Shown here: in pieces, positions 47,753-59,048 of the stretch | How the letters are laid out: each line of letters begins with the position of its first letter | Position numbering within the stretch: the stretch's first letter is position 1 | NCBI RefSeq assembly: GCF_022695595.1 | Contig: NZ_CP074380.1 | Coordinates: 4,810,501 to 4,874,500, forward strand | Reading direction: 5' to 3' | Source of the DNA: Streptomyces sp. MST-110588 | GTDB lineage: Bacteria; Actinomycetota; Actinomycetes; Streptomycetales; Streptomycetaceae | DNA length: 64,000 nucleotides | Translations under genes and position numbers: made by a program | The notes under the pieces: model-generated | Databases searched by the model: none | Seen by the model: only the letters and a program-made list of their open reading frames with translations | What the model was told of the DNA's origin: nothing

Positions 47753-49090
47753 GTGCATGACCAGAGCTCTGACCTGCGGCAGGACCGCCCCGCCGGCTGC
47801 CCCGAACTCTTCACCTGGGAGTTCGCCACCGACCCGTACCCGGCGTACGCCTGGCTGCGCGAGCACGCGCCCGTACACAAGGCGCGGCTGCCCAGCGGCG
47901 TGGAGGCGTGGCTGGTGACGCGGTACGGGGACGCGCGGCAGGCGCTGGCGGATGCCAGGCTGTCGAAGAACCCCGTGCACCACAGTGAGGCGGCGCACGG
48001 TAAGGGGAAGGTGGGCATTCCCGGGGAGCGGAGCGCCAACTTGATGACGCATCTGCTCAACATCGATCCGCCCGATCACACCAGGCTGCGGCGCCTGGTG
48101 TCCAAGGCGTTCACGCCGCGCCGGATCGCCGCCTTCGCGCCGCGTGTGCGGGAGCTGACCGACGGGCTGATCGACGGGTTCGCCGGGCGGGGCGAGGCCG
48201 ACCTGATCCACGAGTTCGCCTTCCCGCTGCCCATTTACGCCATCTGCGATCTGCTCGGCGTCCCGCGCGAGGATCAGGACGACTTCCGGGACTGGGCCGG
48301 GATGATGATCCGGCACGGCGGCGGGCCGCGCGGCGGAGTGGCCCGTTCCGTGAAGAAGATGCGGGCGTATCTGGCCGAGCTGATCCACCGCAAGCGTCTG
48401 GACCCGGGGGAGGACCTGATCTCGGGTCTGATCCGGGCGTCCGACCACGGCGAGCACCTTTCGGAGAACGAGGCCGCGGCCATGGCCTTCATCCTCCTTT
48501 TCGCCGGGTTCGAGACGACGGTCAACCTCATCGGCAACGGTACGTACGCGCTGCTGCGCAACCCCGGCCAGCGCCGGCGGCTGGAGGCGGCGCTGGCCGA
48601 GGGGGACACGGAGCTGCTGGCCACCGGCGTGGAGGAACTGCTGCGCTACGACGGGCCGGTGGAGCTGGCCACCTGGCGCTTCGCCACCCGCGACCTGACG
48701 CTGGGCGGGCAGCGGATCGCCGAGGGCGATCCGGTCCTGGTGGTGCTGGCCGCCGCCGACCGCGACCCGGAGCGGTTCGCCGGGCCCGACACCCTGGACC
48801 TGGGCCGGCGCGACAATCCGCACCTCGGGTACGGGCACGGCATCCACTACTGCCTCGGCGCGCCGCTGGCCCGCCTCGAAGGACAGACGGCGCTGGCCGC
48901 CCTGCTGACCCGGCTGCCCGGCCTGCGGCTGGCGGCCGATCCGCAGGAGCTGCGGTGGCGTGGCGGGCTCATCATGAGGGGGCTGCGGACCCTTCCCGTG
49001 GCATGGGATTTTCCGGCGCATTCCACGGACGCCCTGGTGGCGTCAAGTACTGTGCGCGATCAAAAAAATGACGCAGCGTCACCTGCGTGA
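47753..49090 (+). CDS. Cytochrome P450 (CYP107-like)
   Basis: The 445-residue haem monooxygenase has NIDPPDHTRLRRLVSKAFTPRR (C helix), the I-helix oxygen-activation motif LLFAGFETTVNLIGNG, the K-helix pair in GVEELLRYDG, and the haem-ligand loop LGYGHGIHYCLGAPLARLE, in which the usual Phe before the loop is Tyr. The position beside rpf genes and eno recalls CYP107P1 of S. coelicolor (from memory). GTG 47753 overlaps a GGGG stretch and may be translated with little leader. No ferredoxin gene is adjacent, and the substrate is unknown. The last 20 residues are hydrophilic and extra. Confidence 0.93.
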   Translation: MHDQSSDLRQDRPAGCPELFTWEFATDPYPAYAWLREHAPVHKARLPSGVEAWLVTRYGDARQALADARLSKNPVHHSEAAHGKGKVGIPGERSANLMTHLLNIDPPDHTRLRRLVSKAFTPRRIAAFAPRVRELTDGLIDGFAGRGEADLIHEFAFPLPIYAICDLLGVPREDQDDFRDWAGMMIRHGGGPRGGVARSVKKMRAYLAELIHRKRLDPGEDLISGLIRASDHGEHLSENEAAAMAFILLFAGFETTVNLIGNGTYALLRNPGQRRRLEAALAEGDTELLATGVEELLRYDGPVELATWRFATRDLTLGGQRIAEGDPVLVVLAAADRDPERFAGPDTLDLGRRDNPHLGYGHGIHYCLGAPLARLEGQTALAALLTRLPGLRLAADPQELRWRGGLIMRGLRTLPVAWDFPAHSTDALVASSTVRDQKNDAASPA

Positions 49091-49222
49091 CCTCAGCGTG
49101 ATCTCCGCTACACCGGCTTGTGACGAACGGGCGCCCCCGCTACTTTCAACCGATCGACAAGCGGTCGACGAGGCGATCGGCAGGCGATCGACAACTCAAC
49201 CGCCCTCTCGAAAGGCAACCGC

Positions 49223-50350
49223 ATGCGTTCCGGGAACGGCAGACACCGTCGCCCCCGCCAGGCTCCGGCAATCTTCGTGACGGCGGGAGTCACCGGCGCG
49301 GGCATCGCCATGCCCCTGCTCGCCGCCAGTGGCGCGCAGGCCGCGGACACCGCGACCTGGGACCGGGTCGCGCAGTGTGAGAGCGGCGGGGTGTGGAGCG
49401 CCGACGCCGGCAACGGCTATTACGGCGGGCTCCAGATCACGCAGGAGCTGTGGGACCGGTACGGCGGGGCCGCGTACGCCTCCCGCCCCGACCTCGCCAG
49501 CCGCTCCCAGCAGATCGTCGTGGCGGAGTCCATACTCAAGGCCCGCGGCCCGCAGGCGTGGCAGGGCTGCGCGGAGAGCGCGGGGCTGACCAAGGGTGGC
49601 GGGGCGCCGGGCGTGGACCCGGGCAGCACCCGCGCGCCGGAGCCGTCGCACTCCCCCTCGACGCCGTCCACGCCCTCGCCCACGTCACCCGGCTCCTCCT
49701 CGCCTTCCGGGACGCCCAAGCCGTCGGGTTCCGGGGCGCCTTCGCACACCCCGGCGCCGTCCCACAGCGGTACGCGGCCCAAGGCGGACCCGTCCGGCCG
49801 GGCGGGCTCGTCGGACTCCTCGGGCGCCTCGGACCGTACGGATGAATCCGACGCATCGGGCGCCACGGACGCGACGGATTCTTCGGGCACCTCGGACCCA
49901 TCGGATGCGCGGGATTCCTCCGGTTCCTCGGGCACCTCGGATTCCCCGGGATCGTCTGGTTCATCTGATTCCGCCGGAAAGTCCGGCACCGGCGACCGGG
50001 ACGGCTCGGGTACGTCCGGCCCCGGAGCCACCGACCCCACCACCGACCCGGGCGCGCCGGGGCTCCCCGGTGCCGGCAAGCACCGCGGCGGGCCGGACGG
50101 GGACGCGGGCCAGGAGGGCGACGGCCGCGGCTCCGGCGGGCGCCACGCCTCCCGTGGCGGGGACACGCACCGCGACCACCCGCCTGTTCGAACGGACTAC
50201 GTCGTGCGGCCGGGTGACAACCTGTCAGTCATCGCCGAGGACTCCCGGACGCCCGGTGGCTGGCCCGCGCTCTACAAGGCCAACAAGGACGTCATCGGAG
50301 ACGACCCGGATCTGATTCTGCCTGGTCAGCGCCTTGAAGTCGGTCGCTGA
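49223..50350 (+). CDS. rpfC: Resuscitation-promoting factor with Ser/Asp-rich linker and LysM domain (RpfC-like)
   Basis: The protein has 375 residues. A signal peptide ends in ASGAQAA. The Rpf transglycosylase domain (residues about 41-118) has [28 protein letters not shown], with the catalytic Glu in CESGG, then QQIVVAESILKARG. A disordered linker of about 190 residues is first Pro/Ser-rich and then packed with Ser-Asp/Ser-Gly words. The C-terminal LysM (TDYVVRPGDNLSVIAEDS, LILPGQRLEVG) binds peptidoglycan. It cleaves wall glycan during spore germination and growth. The gene name follows the S. coelicolor neighbourhood by memory. A ribosome site AAAGGC lies before the ATG. Confidence 0.9.
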   Translation: MRSGNGRHRRPRQAPAIFVTAGVTGAGIAMPLLAASGAQAADTATWDRVAQCESGGVWSADAGNGYYGGLQITQELWDRYGGAAYASRPDLASRSQQIVVAESILKARGPQAWQGCAESAGLTKGGGAPGVDPGSTRAPEPSHSPSTPSTPSPTSPGSSSPSGTPKPSGSGAPSHTPAPSHSGTRPKADPSGRAGSSDSSGASDRTDESDASGATDATDSSGTSDPSDARDSSGSSGTSDSPGSSGSSDSAGKSGTGDRDGSGTSGPGATDPTTDPGAPGLPGAGKHRGGPDGDAGQEGDGRGSGGRHASRGGDTHRDHPPVRTDYVVRPGDNLSVIAEDSRTPGGWPALYKANKDVIGDDPDLILPGQRLEVGR

Positions 50351-50578
50351 CCGGCTCATTCGGAGCTGTTGGGTCCGCTTTGGCGAAAGTGAGACATGGC
50401 TCTCGTTCGGCTCGGGCGTGTCCGAGTCGGCCATTGTTTCGAAACCGCCCGCGACCTGCGGAAATGGGAGCTTCTCGGGTCACAAAACGGTCAACTCGCC
50501 TCAGAAGTAGGGGTTTGAACCGGCAGGGTGTTCCTGTTTACGGTCGTGACCGCTCGCCAAAGCGGGCCCGTCGACCAC

Positions 50579-51465
<887 letters not shown>

Positions 51466-51502
51466 GCTCCTGCCCCTCCCGGTCCGCCGGGGTCCCGGAC
51501 TC

Positions 51503-51528
51503 CCCGTACGTACGGCGGTACGTACGGG
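51503..51528 (+). terminator. Perfect hairpin after rpfA
   Basis: CCCGTACGTAC pairs with GTACGTACGGG around a 4-nt loop, 38 bp after the rpfA stop. The rest of 51529-51873 is the eno promoter region: an AT-richer stretch TTTGGCAGTATTTTCGTTTG lies near 51760-51785. I see no gene there. Confidence 0.75.
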
Positions 51529-51693
51529 CCGTCCCGGCCTTGACCCCGCGGCCCGAAGCGCCCGGGAATCCGCTCTTCCCGTGAGACCGCCCCGTCACGC
51601 CGCGTCGTCCCCCGAACGCGCCGCGACGGGGCTTCTCCCATTGGTGCGCCTTCCCGCCCCGTCGCTTTCCGCCCCGCCGCCGTACGCCTGTGA

Positions 51694-53160
<1,467 letters not shown>

Positions 53161-53222
53161 GGCGACGGCGTACGCGGCGGCACACCGTGACGGCGTGTCG
53201 CGGCGGCGGCAAGCGCCTGCCC

Positions 53223-53240
53223 GCCCTTGCACCCAAGGGC
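53223..53240 (+). terminator. Hairpin with AT-rich tail after eno
   Basis: GCCCTTG (53223-53229) and CAAGGGC (53234-53240) form a 7-bp stem with a CACC loop, followed by TAAATAAAAG. It is the most classical-looking intrinsic terminator of the window. Confidence 0.75.
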
Positions 53241-53396
53241 TAAATAAAAGAGCAAAGGCGTAGCGCAGCCAGGCGTCCCCGGCGGCGGTCCCGTACCGTT
53301 GCCGGGGACGTGCGCGGTTTCCGGGCGCCGCCGGCCAGGCAGGAGGCGGAGCGGGGCCGAGCGCCCGTCGGACCGTATGACCCAAGGGGAGGCGAC

Positions 53397-53846
53397 GTGC
53401 CCGCGGACCGGTTCTCCACCGCGACCCGACTCAAGGCGCTCGGCGGGCAGGCAGCCGCCCGCGTCTACCGCGCCCGCCCGTCCGGCCGGGGCCGGCCGAC
53501 CGGCCGCGCCGCGCTGCTGGCCCTGGTCATGTGCTCGCTGGTCGTGGCCCTCGCCTATCCCATAAGGCAGTACATCTCCCAGCGCTCGGACATCGCCGAG
53601 CAGCGCCGCCAGGCCGACCAGGCCGCCAGGGACCTGGACCGGCTGCGCGAGGAGAAGGCGCGCTGGCAGGACCCGGCGTACGTCCAGCAGCAGGCCCGCC
53701 GGCACCTGCACTACGTCCTGCCGGGGGAGACCGGCTTCATCGTCCAGGACGGGTCGGGCGCGGGCCGGACCCCCAAGGGCGAGAACACGGCGCGGCGCCC
53801 CTGGTACGACGACCTGTGGAACGGCCTGGACAGCGCCGACAGATAA
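53397..53846 (+). CDS. divIC: FtsB/DivIC-type septum formation protein
   Basis: The 149-residue bitopic protein has a basic N-terminal cytoplasmic segment of about 38 residues, one helix (AALLALVMCSLVVALAYPI), then the coiled coil YISQRSDIAEQRRQADQAARDLDRLREEKARWQDPAYVQQQARRHLHY. The conserved ending is VLPGETGFIV. It belongs to the FtsB/DivIC/FtsL complex that stabilises the division machinery. GTG 53397 follows GGGGAGG. Its position between eno and DUF501 is standard for actinobacteria. Confidence 0.92.
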   Translation: MPADRFSTATRLKALGGQAAARVYRARPSGRGRPTGRAALLALVMCSLVVALAYPIRQYISQRSDIAEQRRQADQAARDLDRLREEKARWQDPAYVQQQARRHLHYVLPGETGFIVQDGSGAGRTPKGENTARRPWYDDLWNGLDSADR

Positions 53847-53957
53847 TCTCCACGCCGTACGCCCCACACCCTGCCGTACGCCCCCACCACCGATCACCGT
53901 CCCCTCACCCAGTCACCCCCTCGCCCCCTCCCTCCCTCACCCTCACCGAAAGCGCCC

Positions 53958-54521
53958 ATGGACACCCCTCCGCCCCAGACCGAGCCCACCGAGCCCACCG
54001 ACGCGGACATCGCCGCCTTCAAGGAACAGCTCGGCCGCCCCCCGCGGGGCCTGCGCGCCATCGCCCACCGCTGCCCCTGCGGCAACCCGGACGTCGTCGA
54101 GACCGCCCCCCGCCTGGAGGACGGCACCCCCTTCCCCACGCTCTACTACCTCACCTGCCCGCGCGCGGCCTCCGCGATCGGCACGCTGGAGGCCAACGGC
54201 GTGATGAAGGAGATGACGGAGCGGCTGGCGACCGACCCGGAGCTGGCCGCCGCCTACCGCGCGGCGCACGAGGACTACATCCGGCGCCGTGACGCCATCG
54301 AGGTGCTCCAGGGCTTCCCCAGCGCCGGCGGCATGCCCGACCGCGTCAAGTGCCTGCACGTCCTGGTCGGCCACTCCCTGGCAGCCGGCCCCGGCGTCAA
54401 CCCGCTCGGTGACGAGGCCATCGCGATGCTGCCGGAGTGGTGGCGCAAGGGCCCGTGCGTGACGCCCTGCGCCCCGGCCGGGGCCGAGACGGAGACGGAC
54501 GGCGAGGGGGAGGCCAAGTGA
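53958..54521 (+). CDS. DUF501 protein
   Basis: The 187-residue protein has an N-terminal Pro/Thr/Glu leader and the DUF501 core: DIAAFKEQLGRPPRGLRAIAHRCPCGNPDVVETAPRLEDGTPFPTLYYLTCPRA. It also has VLQGFPSAGGMPDRVKCLHVLVGHSLAAGPGVNPLGDEA. Cysteines in CPCG and the conserved His-Val-Leu region suggest a metal or nucleotide site, but the function is unknown. Its TGA overlaps the GTG of ppx (GTGA), so the two are coupled. Confidence 0.92.
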   Translation: MDTPPPQTEPTEPTDADIAAFKEQLGRPPRGLRAIAHRCPCGNPDVVETAPRLEDGTPFPTLYYLTCPRAASAIGTLEANGVMKEMTERLATDPELAAAYRAAHEDYIRRRDAIEVLQGFPSAGGMPDRVKCLHVLVGHSLAAGPGVNPLGDEAIAMLPEWWRKGPCVTPCAPAGAETETDGEGEAK

Positions 54522-55498
54522 AGCGCGTCGGGGCGATCGACTGCGGTACCAACTCCATCCGGCTCCTCGTCGCGGACCTGGACCCGGCGACCGGCGCTTT
54601 CGAGGACCTCCACCGGACGATGGAGATCGTGCGCCTGGGCCAGGACGTGGACCGTACGGGCCGGCTGGCCCCCGAGGCCCTGGAGCGCACGTTCGCGGCC
54701 TGCCGCAGGTACGAGCGGGTCATGGCGGACCTGGGGGTGGAGTCGGTGCGCTTCATGGCCACCTCCGCCTCCCGCGACGCGGACAACCGCGAGGATTTCG
54801 TACGCGGTGTGCGGGACATCCTCGGAGTCGACCCCGAGGTGATCACCGGCGGCCAGGAGGCGGAGTTCTCCTTCACCGGCGCCACCAAGGAGCTGACCGG
54901 CCGCGACGACCTCGCCAGGCCCTACCTGGTGGTGGACATCGGCGGCGGCTCGACCGAACTGGTGCTGGGCGCCGACACCGTACAGGCCGCGCGCTCGGTG
55001 GACATCGGCTGCGTACGGATGACCGAACGGCACCTCGTACAGGACGGAAAGGTCACCGACCCGCCCGCCCCCGAACAGATCGCCGCGATCAAGGCGGACA
55101 TCGAAGCGGCCCTGGACCTCGCCGGGCAGACCGTCCCCCTGGACCGGGCCCGCACCCTGATCGGACTGGCCGGCTCGGTCACCACCGTCGCCGCCATCGC
55201 GCTCGGCCTGGAGAAGTACGACTCCGCCGCCATCCACCACGCGCGGATCCCCCTGGCCACCGTCCGCGAGATCACCACCCGCCTGCTGACCTCCACCCAC
55301 GCCGAACGCGCCGCCATCCCGTGCATGCACCCCGGCCGCGTCGACGTCATCGCCTCCGGCGCCCTGATCCTCCTCACCCTCATGGAACGCACCGGCGCCG
55401 AAGAGGTCCTCGTCAGCGAACACGACATCCTCGACGGCATCGCCTGGCACGCGGCCCTCGACGACGAGCAGCCCGACACCCCCGAAGCTGACGCCTGA
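54518..55498 (+). CDS. ppx: Exopolyphosphatase/GppA phosphatase family protein
   Basis: The 326-residue protein has an ASKHA fold: AIDCGTNSIRLLVADLDP (phosphate 1), FMATSASRDADNREDF, GGQEAEFSFTGAT, YLVVDIGGGSTELVLG (phosphate 2) and TLIGLAGSVTTVAAIALGL. The family removes phosphate from polyphosphate or pppGpp; the short actinobacterial type, as here, lacks the C-terminal HD domain. It overlaps the DUF501 stop by four bases and ends before a bidirectional hairpin. Confidence 0.93.
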   Translation: MKRVGAIDCGTNSIRLLVADLDPATGAFEDLHRTMEIVRLGQDVDRTGRLAPEALERTFAACRRYERVMADLGVESVRFMATSASRDADNREDFVRGVRDILGVDPEVITGGQEAEFSFTGATKELTGRDDLARPYLVVDIGGGSTELVLGADTVQAARSVDIGCVRMTERHLVQDGKVTDPPAPEQIAAIKADIEAALDLAGQTVPLDRARTLIGLAGSVTTVAAIALGLEKYDSAAIHHARIPLATVREITTRLLTSTHAERAAIPCMHPGRVDVIASGALILLTLMERTGAEEVLVSEHDILDGIAWHAALDDEQPDTPEADA

Positions 55499-55538
55499 CC
55501 CCCCGAACAGCCCCAGCAACAAAGAGCAACGCCCCACC

Positions 55539-55572
55539 GGTGCCCCCGAGGAGCAATCCTCCCGGGGGCACC
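55539..55572. terminator. Bidirectional terminator between convergent ppx and cupin genes
   Basis: GGTGCCCCC at 55539-55547 and GGGGGCACC at 55564-55572 enclose an inner AGGA/TCCT stem and a GCAA loop. The location between two converging genes supports two-way termination. Confidence 0.8.
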
Positions 55573-55605
55573 GCCGCACTCATCAGCCGAACCCTGCGCT
55601 CCCGC

Positions 55606-56139
55606 TCACCCGGCCGACTGCTCCTCCCCCGGCCCGAAATCCTCCTCGAAGTAACTGTCGTGCCGCACACGGAACTTCTTCAGCTCCTCGCTGCCGTGCC
55701 GCGACATCTCCGCGACCTTCTCGAAGTACTCCTCACGCGGGGCACCCGGGGAGAAGAGCATCAGCATCGACACGGGCTCGTCCGTCACGTTCTTGAAGGC
55801 ATGCAGCCCGCCGGGCGGTACGTACAGGAAGTCACCGACCCGGCCCGTCACCCACTTCTCGCCGTTGAAGAGCTCCAGCTCCCCGGAGAGCACGTAGAAG
55901 GACTCCGACATCGCCTTGTGGAAGTGGGTCTTCGCACCAGCGGACCGTGCCGCCAGATCCACCTTGTACAACCCGAACTCGCCGCCCGTCGACTCGTGCG
56001 TGGCGAGGTAGTGGGTGGCCCCGCCGCTGGGCGTGGTGTGCTCCGGCGGGGTGCCGGCGGTACGGAAGGACGCGTTCACCTCGCCCCTGTCTCCGTGGTA
56101 GCGGGGCTCGGGGTACTGCAGGTGCTCCGGGTAGGACAT
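55606..56139 (-). CDS. Cupin-domain protein
   Basis: The 177-residue protein has a single cupin barrel. Motif 1 lies in AKTHFHKAMSESFYVLSGELELFNG and motif 2 in GDFLYVPPGGLHAFKN. The His residues of HFH and of GLHAF are likely metal ligands. The N terminus has LQYPEPRYHGDRGE. AGGAG lies before the ATG. Possible roles are a dioxygenase, isomerase or a small-molecule-binding protein; nothing nearby decides. Confidence 0.87.
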   Translation of the reverse strand: MSYPEHLQYPEPRYHGDRGEVNASFRTAGTPPEHTTPSGGATHYLATHESTGGEFGLYKVDLAARSAGAKTHFHKAMSESFYVLSGELELFNGEKWVTGRVGDFLYVPPGGLHAFKNVTDEPVSMLMLFSPGAPREEYFEKVAEMSRHGSEELKKFRVRHDSYFEEDFGPGEEQSAG

Positions 56140-56244
56140 CGTGCGCTCCTGGTCGTTGGTTCCCCTGCATCCTGACCGTCACCCCCGAACCCCGGAATCG
56201 GCCGCAAGCATGATCATGACTAGTCCACACCCGGGGCCCGAGTC

Positions 56245-56556
56245 CTAGGACCGGCGATGTATCCCATACGCCCTTCCACCGGACGCCGCACCACCGCGAA
56301 CATCTGACGCGCCCATCAGCCCACGGCGACGAGCGAGGCAGCGTTGCAGGTACGCCTGGGTGGCATCGGGGTCGGCGCCGGGCGGGACGGGTTCGAGCCC
56401 GAGGACGAGACTCACGGGTCCGCCGTGCAGGACAGGGGCGAGCCACCAGAACGACGGGCGCGAGACCCGTGAAGCGAATGCGGGGTGCCCGTAGTCGAAG
56501 GCTTCGTACGGCCCCCGGATCGTGAGCCTGTCGCCGATCACCGGCACGCGCTCCAT
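56245..56556 (-). CDS. Small protein coupled to an anti-sigma-type ATPase
   Basis: The 103-residue product (MERVPVIGDRLTIRGPYEAFDYGHPAFASR, then WLAPVLHGGPVSLVLGLEPVPPGADP) is of a type often found behind HATPase_c_2 genes in Streptomyces; no named family is certain. It starts 19 bp inside the end of the upstream ATPase gene, so translation is coupled. No signal or membrane segment is seen. Confidence 0.65.
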   Translation of the reverse strand: MERVPVIGDRLTIRGPYEAFDYGHPAFASRVSRPSFWWLAPVLHGGPVSLVLGLEPVPPGADPDATQAYLQRCLARRRGLMGASDVRGGAASGGRAYGIHRRS

Positions 56557-57053
56557 GCGAGTTCCGCCCATACGATCTTGCCGAACGGGCGCTCGTCGAC
56601 ACCCCAATCGGTGGCGAGGTGATCCACGATGTACATCCCGCGACCTCTTTGGCGTTCCTGCGACTCGGGTTTGAAATGAGGGCGGCGCCGGGCCGGGTCA
56701 TGCACCTCCACACGCACGCTGCCGGGCAGTGCTTCGACGGTCACAGCGATGAAGTCCCCCGGTTCGGTGCCGTACCGGATCGAGTTGGTGACCAGCTCGG
56801 ATGTGACCAAGAGGCATGTGTCGAGGTGGTCGGTGCTCGTGCTCGGCACGTGGTTCTCGACGTACGAGCGAACGAAGGAGCGTGCAGCTCCGGCGGAGGG
56901 CGGCGCGCTCGGCAGGAGCATCACGTTCGCAGGGGCGAGTTGTGGCGTGACAGGCGCCGACACGATGCGTTGACGTCGGTCGATGCTCACACCCCGATGT
57001 GCGTCGATGGCGGGCTGGGGCAGGGAGACGTGAATGTCGCGCTGTTCGGTCAT
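56538..57053 (-). CDS. ATP-binding anti-sigma-type regulatory protein (second copy in the window)
   Basis: The 171-residue protein shows GHKL boxes: LLVTSELVTNSIRYGTEPGDF (N box), VRVEVHDPARRRPHF (G1 region, with D-P-A) and RGRGMYIVDHLATDWG (G2). This is the HATPase_c_2 type. ATG 57053 opens MTEQRDIHVSLPQPA. It is divergent from a HTH-TPR regulator at 57188, the same architecture as the set at 1.0-2.8 kb. Together they may form a regulator/co-regulator pair, by analogy with abaA/whiJ loci. Confidence 0.82.
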   Translation of the reverse strand: MTEQRDIHVSLPQPAIDAHRGVSIDRRQRIVSAPVTPQLAPANVMLLPSAPPSAGAARSFVRSYVENHVPSTSTDHLDTCLLVTSELVTNSIRYGTEPGDFIAVTVEALPGSVRVEVHDPARRRPHFKPESQERQRGRGMYIVDHLATDWGVDERPFGKIVWAELAWSACR

Positions 57054-57187
57054 GGTTACCGCCAGGCCGCCTTTCAGGTTGAGACCTTTGGAGCTCGGCG
57101 AAGAGGTAACCACGCGGTCACCCTCCGCGAGTACCGTGGGAAGCCGGTGGGAACGTGAACGCCATGAACGCCGTCGGGAGATGAGGC

Positions 57188-58537
57188 ATGGCCACGAGGA
57201 AGCGCACACCCAACCCGGCTCTGGCGGGGCTGCTTCATCAGGCGAAGTTGACGCGGACGCAGCTCGCGCAGCGCGTGAACCGACTCGGCGCGCGGGCGGG
57301 ACTGGACCTCCACTACAGCCAGTCCAGCGTTTCGCACCGGATCGCCGGTGCGCGTCCCAAACCCGAGGTCAGAGCACTGATCGTCGAGGCACTGTCCGCG
57401 CAGCTCGGCCGCCCCGTCACCCACGCCGAAGCGGGACTGACAGCCGTTCCGTCCGTCTTGGGGCGTGGTCCGGCCGGCACCATCGAGGAACTGGTGGACC
57501 TCGGGCGGGCGGACATGGACCCGTCCCGGCGTGGGGTGCTCACCGCGGGCGTGTTCTCGGCAGCTCTCGCCGTTCCCGGCTTCTCGATCCCCGCTCATGC
57601 CGCGGATCAGCCGGTGAGCCCCGGAAAGCAGACGGTCCGCATCGGCGCCTCGCAGGTGCAGGCGGTGCGCACCATGACGGAGCGGATCGCCGACATCCTC
57701 GACGAGCTGGGCGCGGGGCACGCGCGCCCCATGGCCGCCGCGTTCCTCGTCAACACCGTGGGGCCATGGCTACGCGCACGCGCGAGCGAACAAGTACGCC
57801 TCGACATGCTCGCCGCCGCGTCCGACCTCACGTATCTGACGGGATGGATGGCCATGTACGAGAAGGCCCATGGCCTCGGCCAGACCTATTACGTCAAGGC
57901 GCTGCGGCTGGCGAATGAGGCACAGGATCACGTGACCTATTGCCGGACACTGCGCGGTATGAGCCTCCAGGCAGCCAATCTGGGATACGGGCAGAAGGCA
58001 TTGGATCTTGCTGACTCGGCCGCCGCGGCGGCGCCGGCCGCCGGGCCGCGGCTGGTGGCCTTCCTGCGGGGGCAGCAGGCACACGCGGCCGGCATGGTCG
58101 GCGACCGGCACCTGGCGCACACCCGTCTGCGGGAGGCCGAGGCCGCCCTGTCCAAAGCGGACAACCGGCGCGACGCGATCGGCGGCTACGACCGGACGGC
58201 GTGGCTGTTCCACGTCTCCCATGTTCTGCATGAGGAACGTGACCTGCCGGGCAGCATCAAGGCGCTGCAGCAGTCCATCAAGGTGCAGCCGAAGGTGGAA
58301 CGGCAGGGGCGCGTCCACTCGTACGCGCTGCTGGCGCAGCGGCAGTACGCGTACGGGCATCTCGACGCGTCCTGCGACTCCTGGGGCCGGTTCCTGGACG
58401 ACTACGAACACGTCTCGTCGGCCCGGGGCGACGATCACTTCGCGACGATGGTCACCCAGCTTCGGCGGCACGCGACGGCCCGGCCGGTGCGGAAACTCGC
58501 GAGTCGGGTACGAGAGGTGGCGGCGCTGAAAGACTGA
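57188..58537 (+). CDS. HTH regulator with TPR-like C terminus (NsdA/transcriptional regulator type)
   Basis: The protein has 449 residues. The N-terminal 80 residues contain an HTH-like segment (LAGLLHQAKLTRTQLAQRVNRLGARAGL, SQSSVSHRIAGARPKPEV). A stretch resembling a twin-Arg/hydrophobic leader (SRRGVLTAGVFSAALAVPGF) lies at about 118-138. The remainder is helical tetratricopeptide-like (LTYLTGWMAMYEKAHGLGQTYYVKALRLANEA, LRGMSLQAANLGYGQKALDLADSA). Such proteins are common Streptomyces regulators of sporulation and antibiotics. GGGAGATGAGGC precedes the ATG. It is divergent from the ATPase set. Confidence 0.82.
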   Translation: MATRKRTPNPALAGLLHQAKLTRTQLAQRVNRLGARAGLDLHYSQSSVSHRIAGARPKPEVRALIVEALSAQLGRPVTHAEAGLTAVPSVLGRGPAGTIEELVDLGRADMDPSRRGVLTAGVFSAALAVPGFSIPAHAADQPVSPGKQTVRIGASQVQAVRTMTERIADILDELGAGHARPMAAAFLVNTVGPWLRARASEQVRLDMLAAASDLTYLTGWMAMYEKAHGLGQTYYVKALRLANEAQDHVTYCRTLRGMSLQAANLGYGQKALDLADSAAAAAPAAGPRLVAFLRGQQAHAAGMVGDRHLAHTRLREAEAALSKADNRRDAIGGYDRTAWLFHVSHVLHEERDLPGSIKALQQSIKVQPKVERQGRVHSYALLAQRQYAYGHLDASCDSWGRFLDDYEHVSSARGDDHFATMVTQLRRHATARPVRKLASRVREVAALKD

Positions 58538-58601
58538 GGTCGGGGCACGCCGGCAGCATGACGATGCCGGTCAACCGGTTCCGCTCGCTCAGATATGCCT
58601 C

Positions 58602-58787
58602 TCAGCCCAGGCAGTCGGCGCGCTCGTCGCCTTCCCCTCGGCCGGGGAACAAGTCCGCCAGCAGCTCGGCCATGGTCACGGTCGGGCCGCCGTCGGCCAG
58701 GACCGCTGCTGCCTGACGGGCGAGAAGCTCGTCGGACGCCTGCTCCAGTGGGTCGGGATCGGCGAAGGGTGCGGCGCGTTCGGTCAT
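58602..58787 (-). CDS. Small hypothetical protein (61 residues)
   Basis: The product has a clear alpha-helical middle (LEQASDELLARQAAAVLADGGPTVTMAELLADLFPG). It is acidic, soluble and could be an antitoxin-like or partner protein, but no family is recognised. The ribosome site is weak. It is convergent with the HTH-TPR gene, and coding status is moderate. Confidence 0.5.
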   Translation of the reverse strand: MTERAAPFADPDPLEQASDELLARQAAAVLADGGPTVTMAELLADLFPGRGEGDERADCLG

Positions 58788-58979
58788 GGTCGCAGCGTAC
58801 GCAGGACGGTCGTACGAGGCGGTCAGAAGTTCTGCGATGGGGGTGGCGACGGGCGGAGGCGGTGGTTGTCGGCGGGAGTGCGGTCGGCCGTGTGGTGGTC
58901 GTCGGGCGTTGCCGCAAGGGGCTCTTGGGGGTGTTTTCGGGTTTGGGTGGGGGCCTTCGGGCCGGGGCGGGGGGAAAGT

Positions 58980-58997
58980 TCGTGAAATCCTTCACAT
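58980..58997. promoter_or_regulatory. Rex-like operator upstream of ndh
   Basis: TCGTGAAATCCTTCACAT is a near-perfect dyad and matches the remembered Rex consensus TTGTGAAATATTTCACAA at almost all conserved arm positions. Rex is an NADH-sensing repressor and ndh is a known type of Rex target in Streptomyces. Confidence 0.65.
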
Positions 58998-59048
58998 GAA
59001 AAAGACGGCCGAAGGGGGGACAAAGCGGGCCACGGGACCTCCGTCCGG

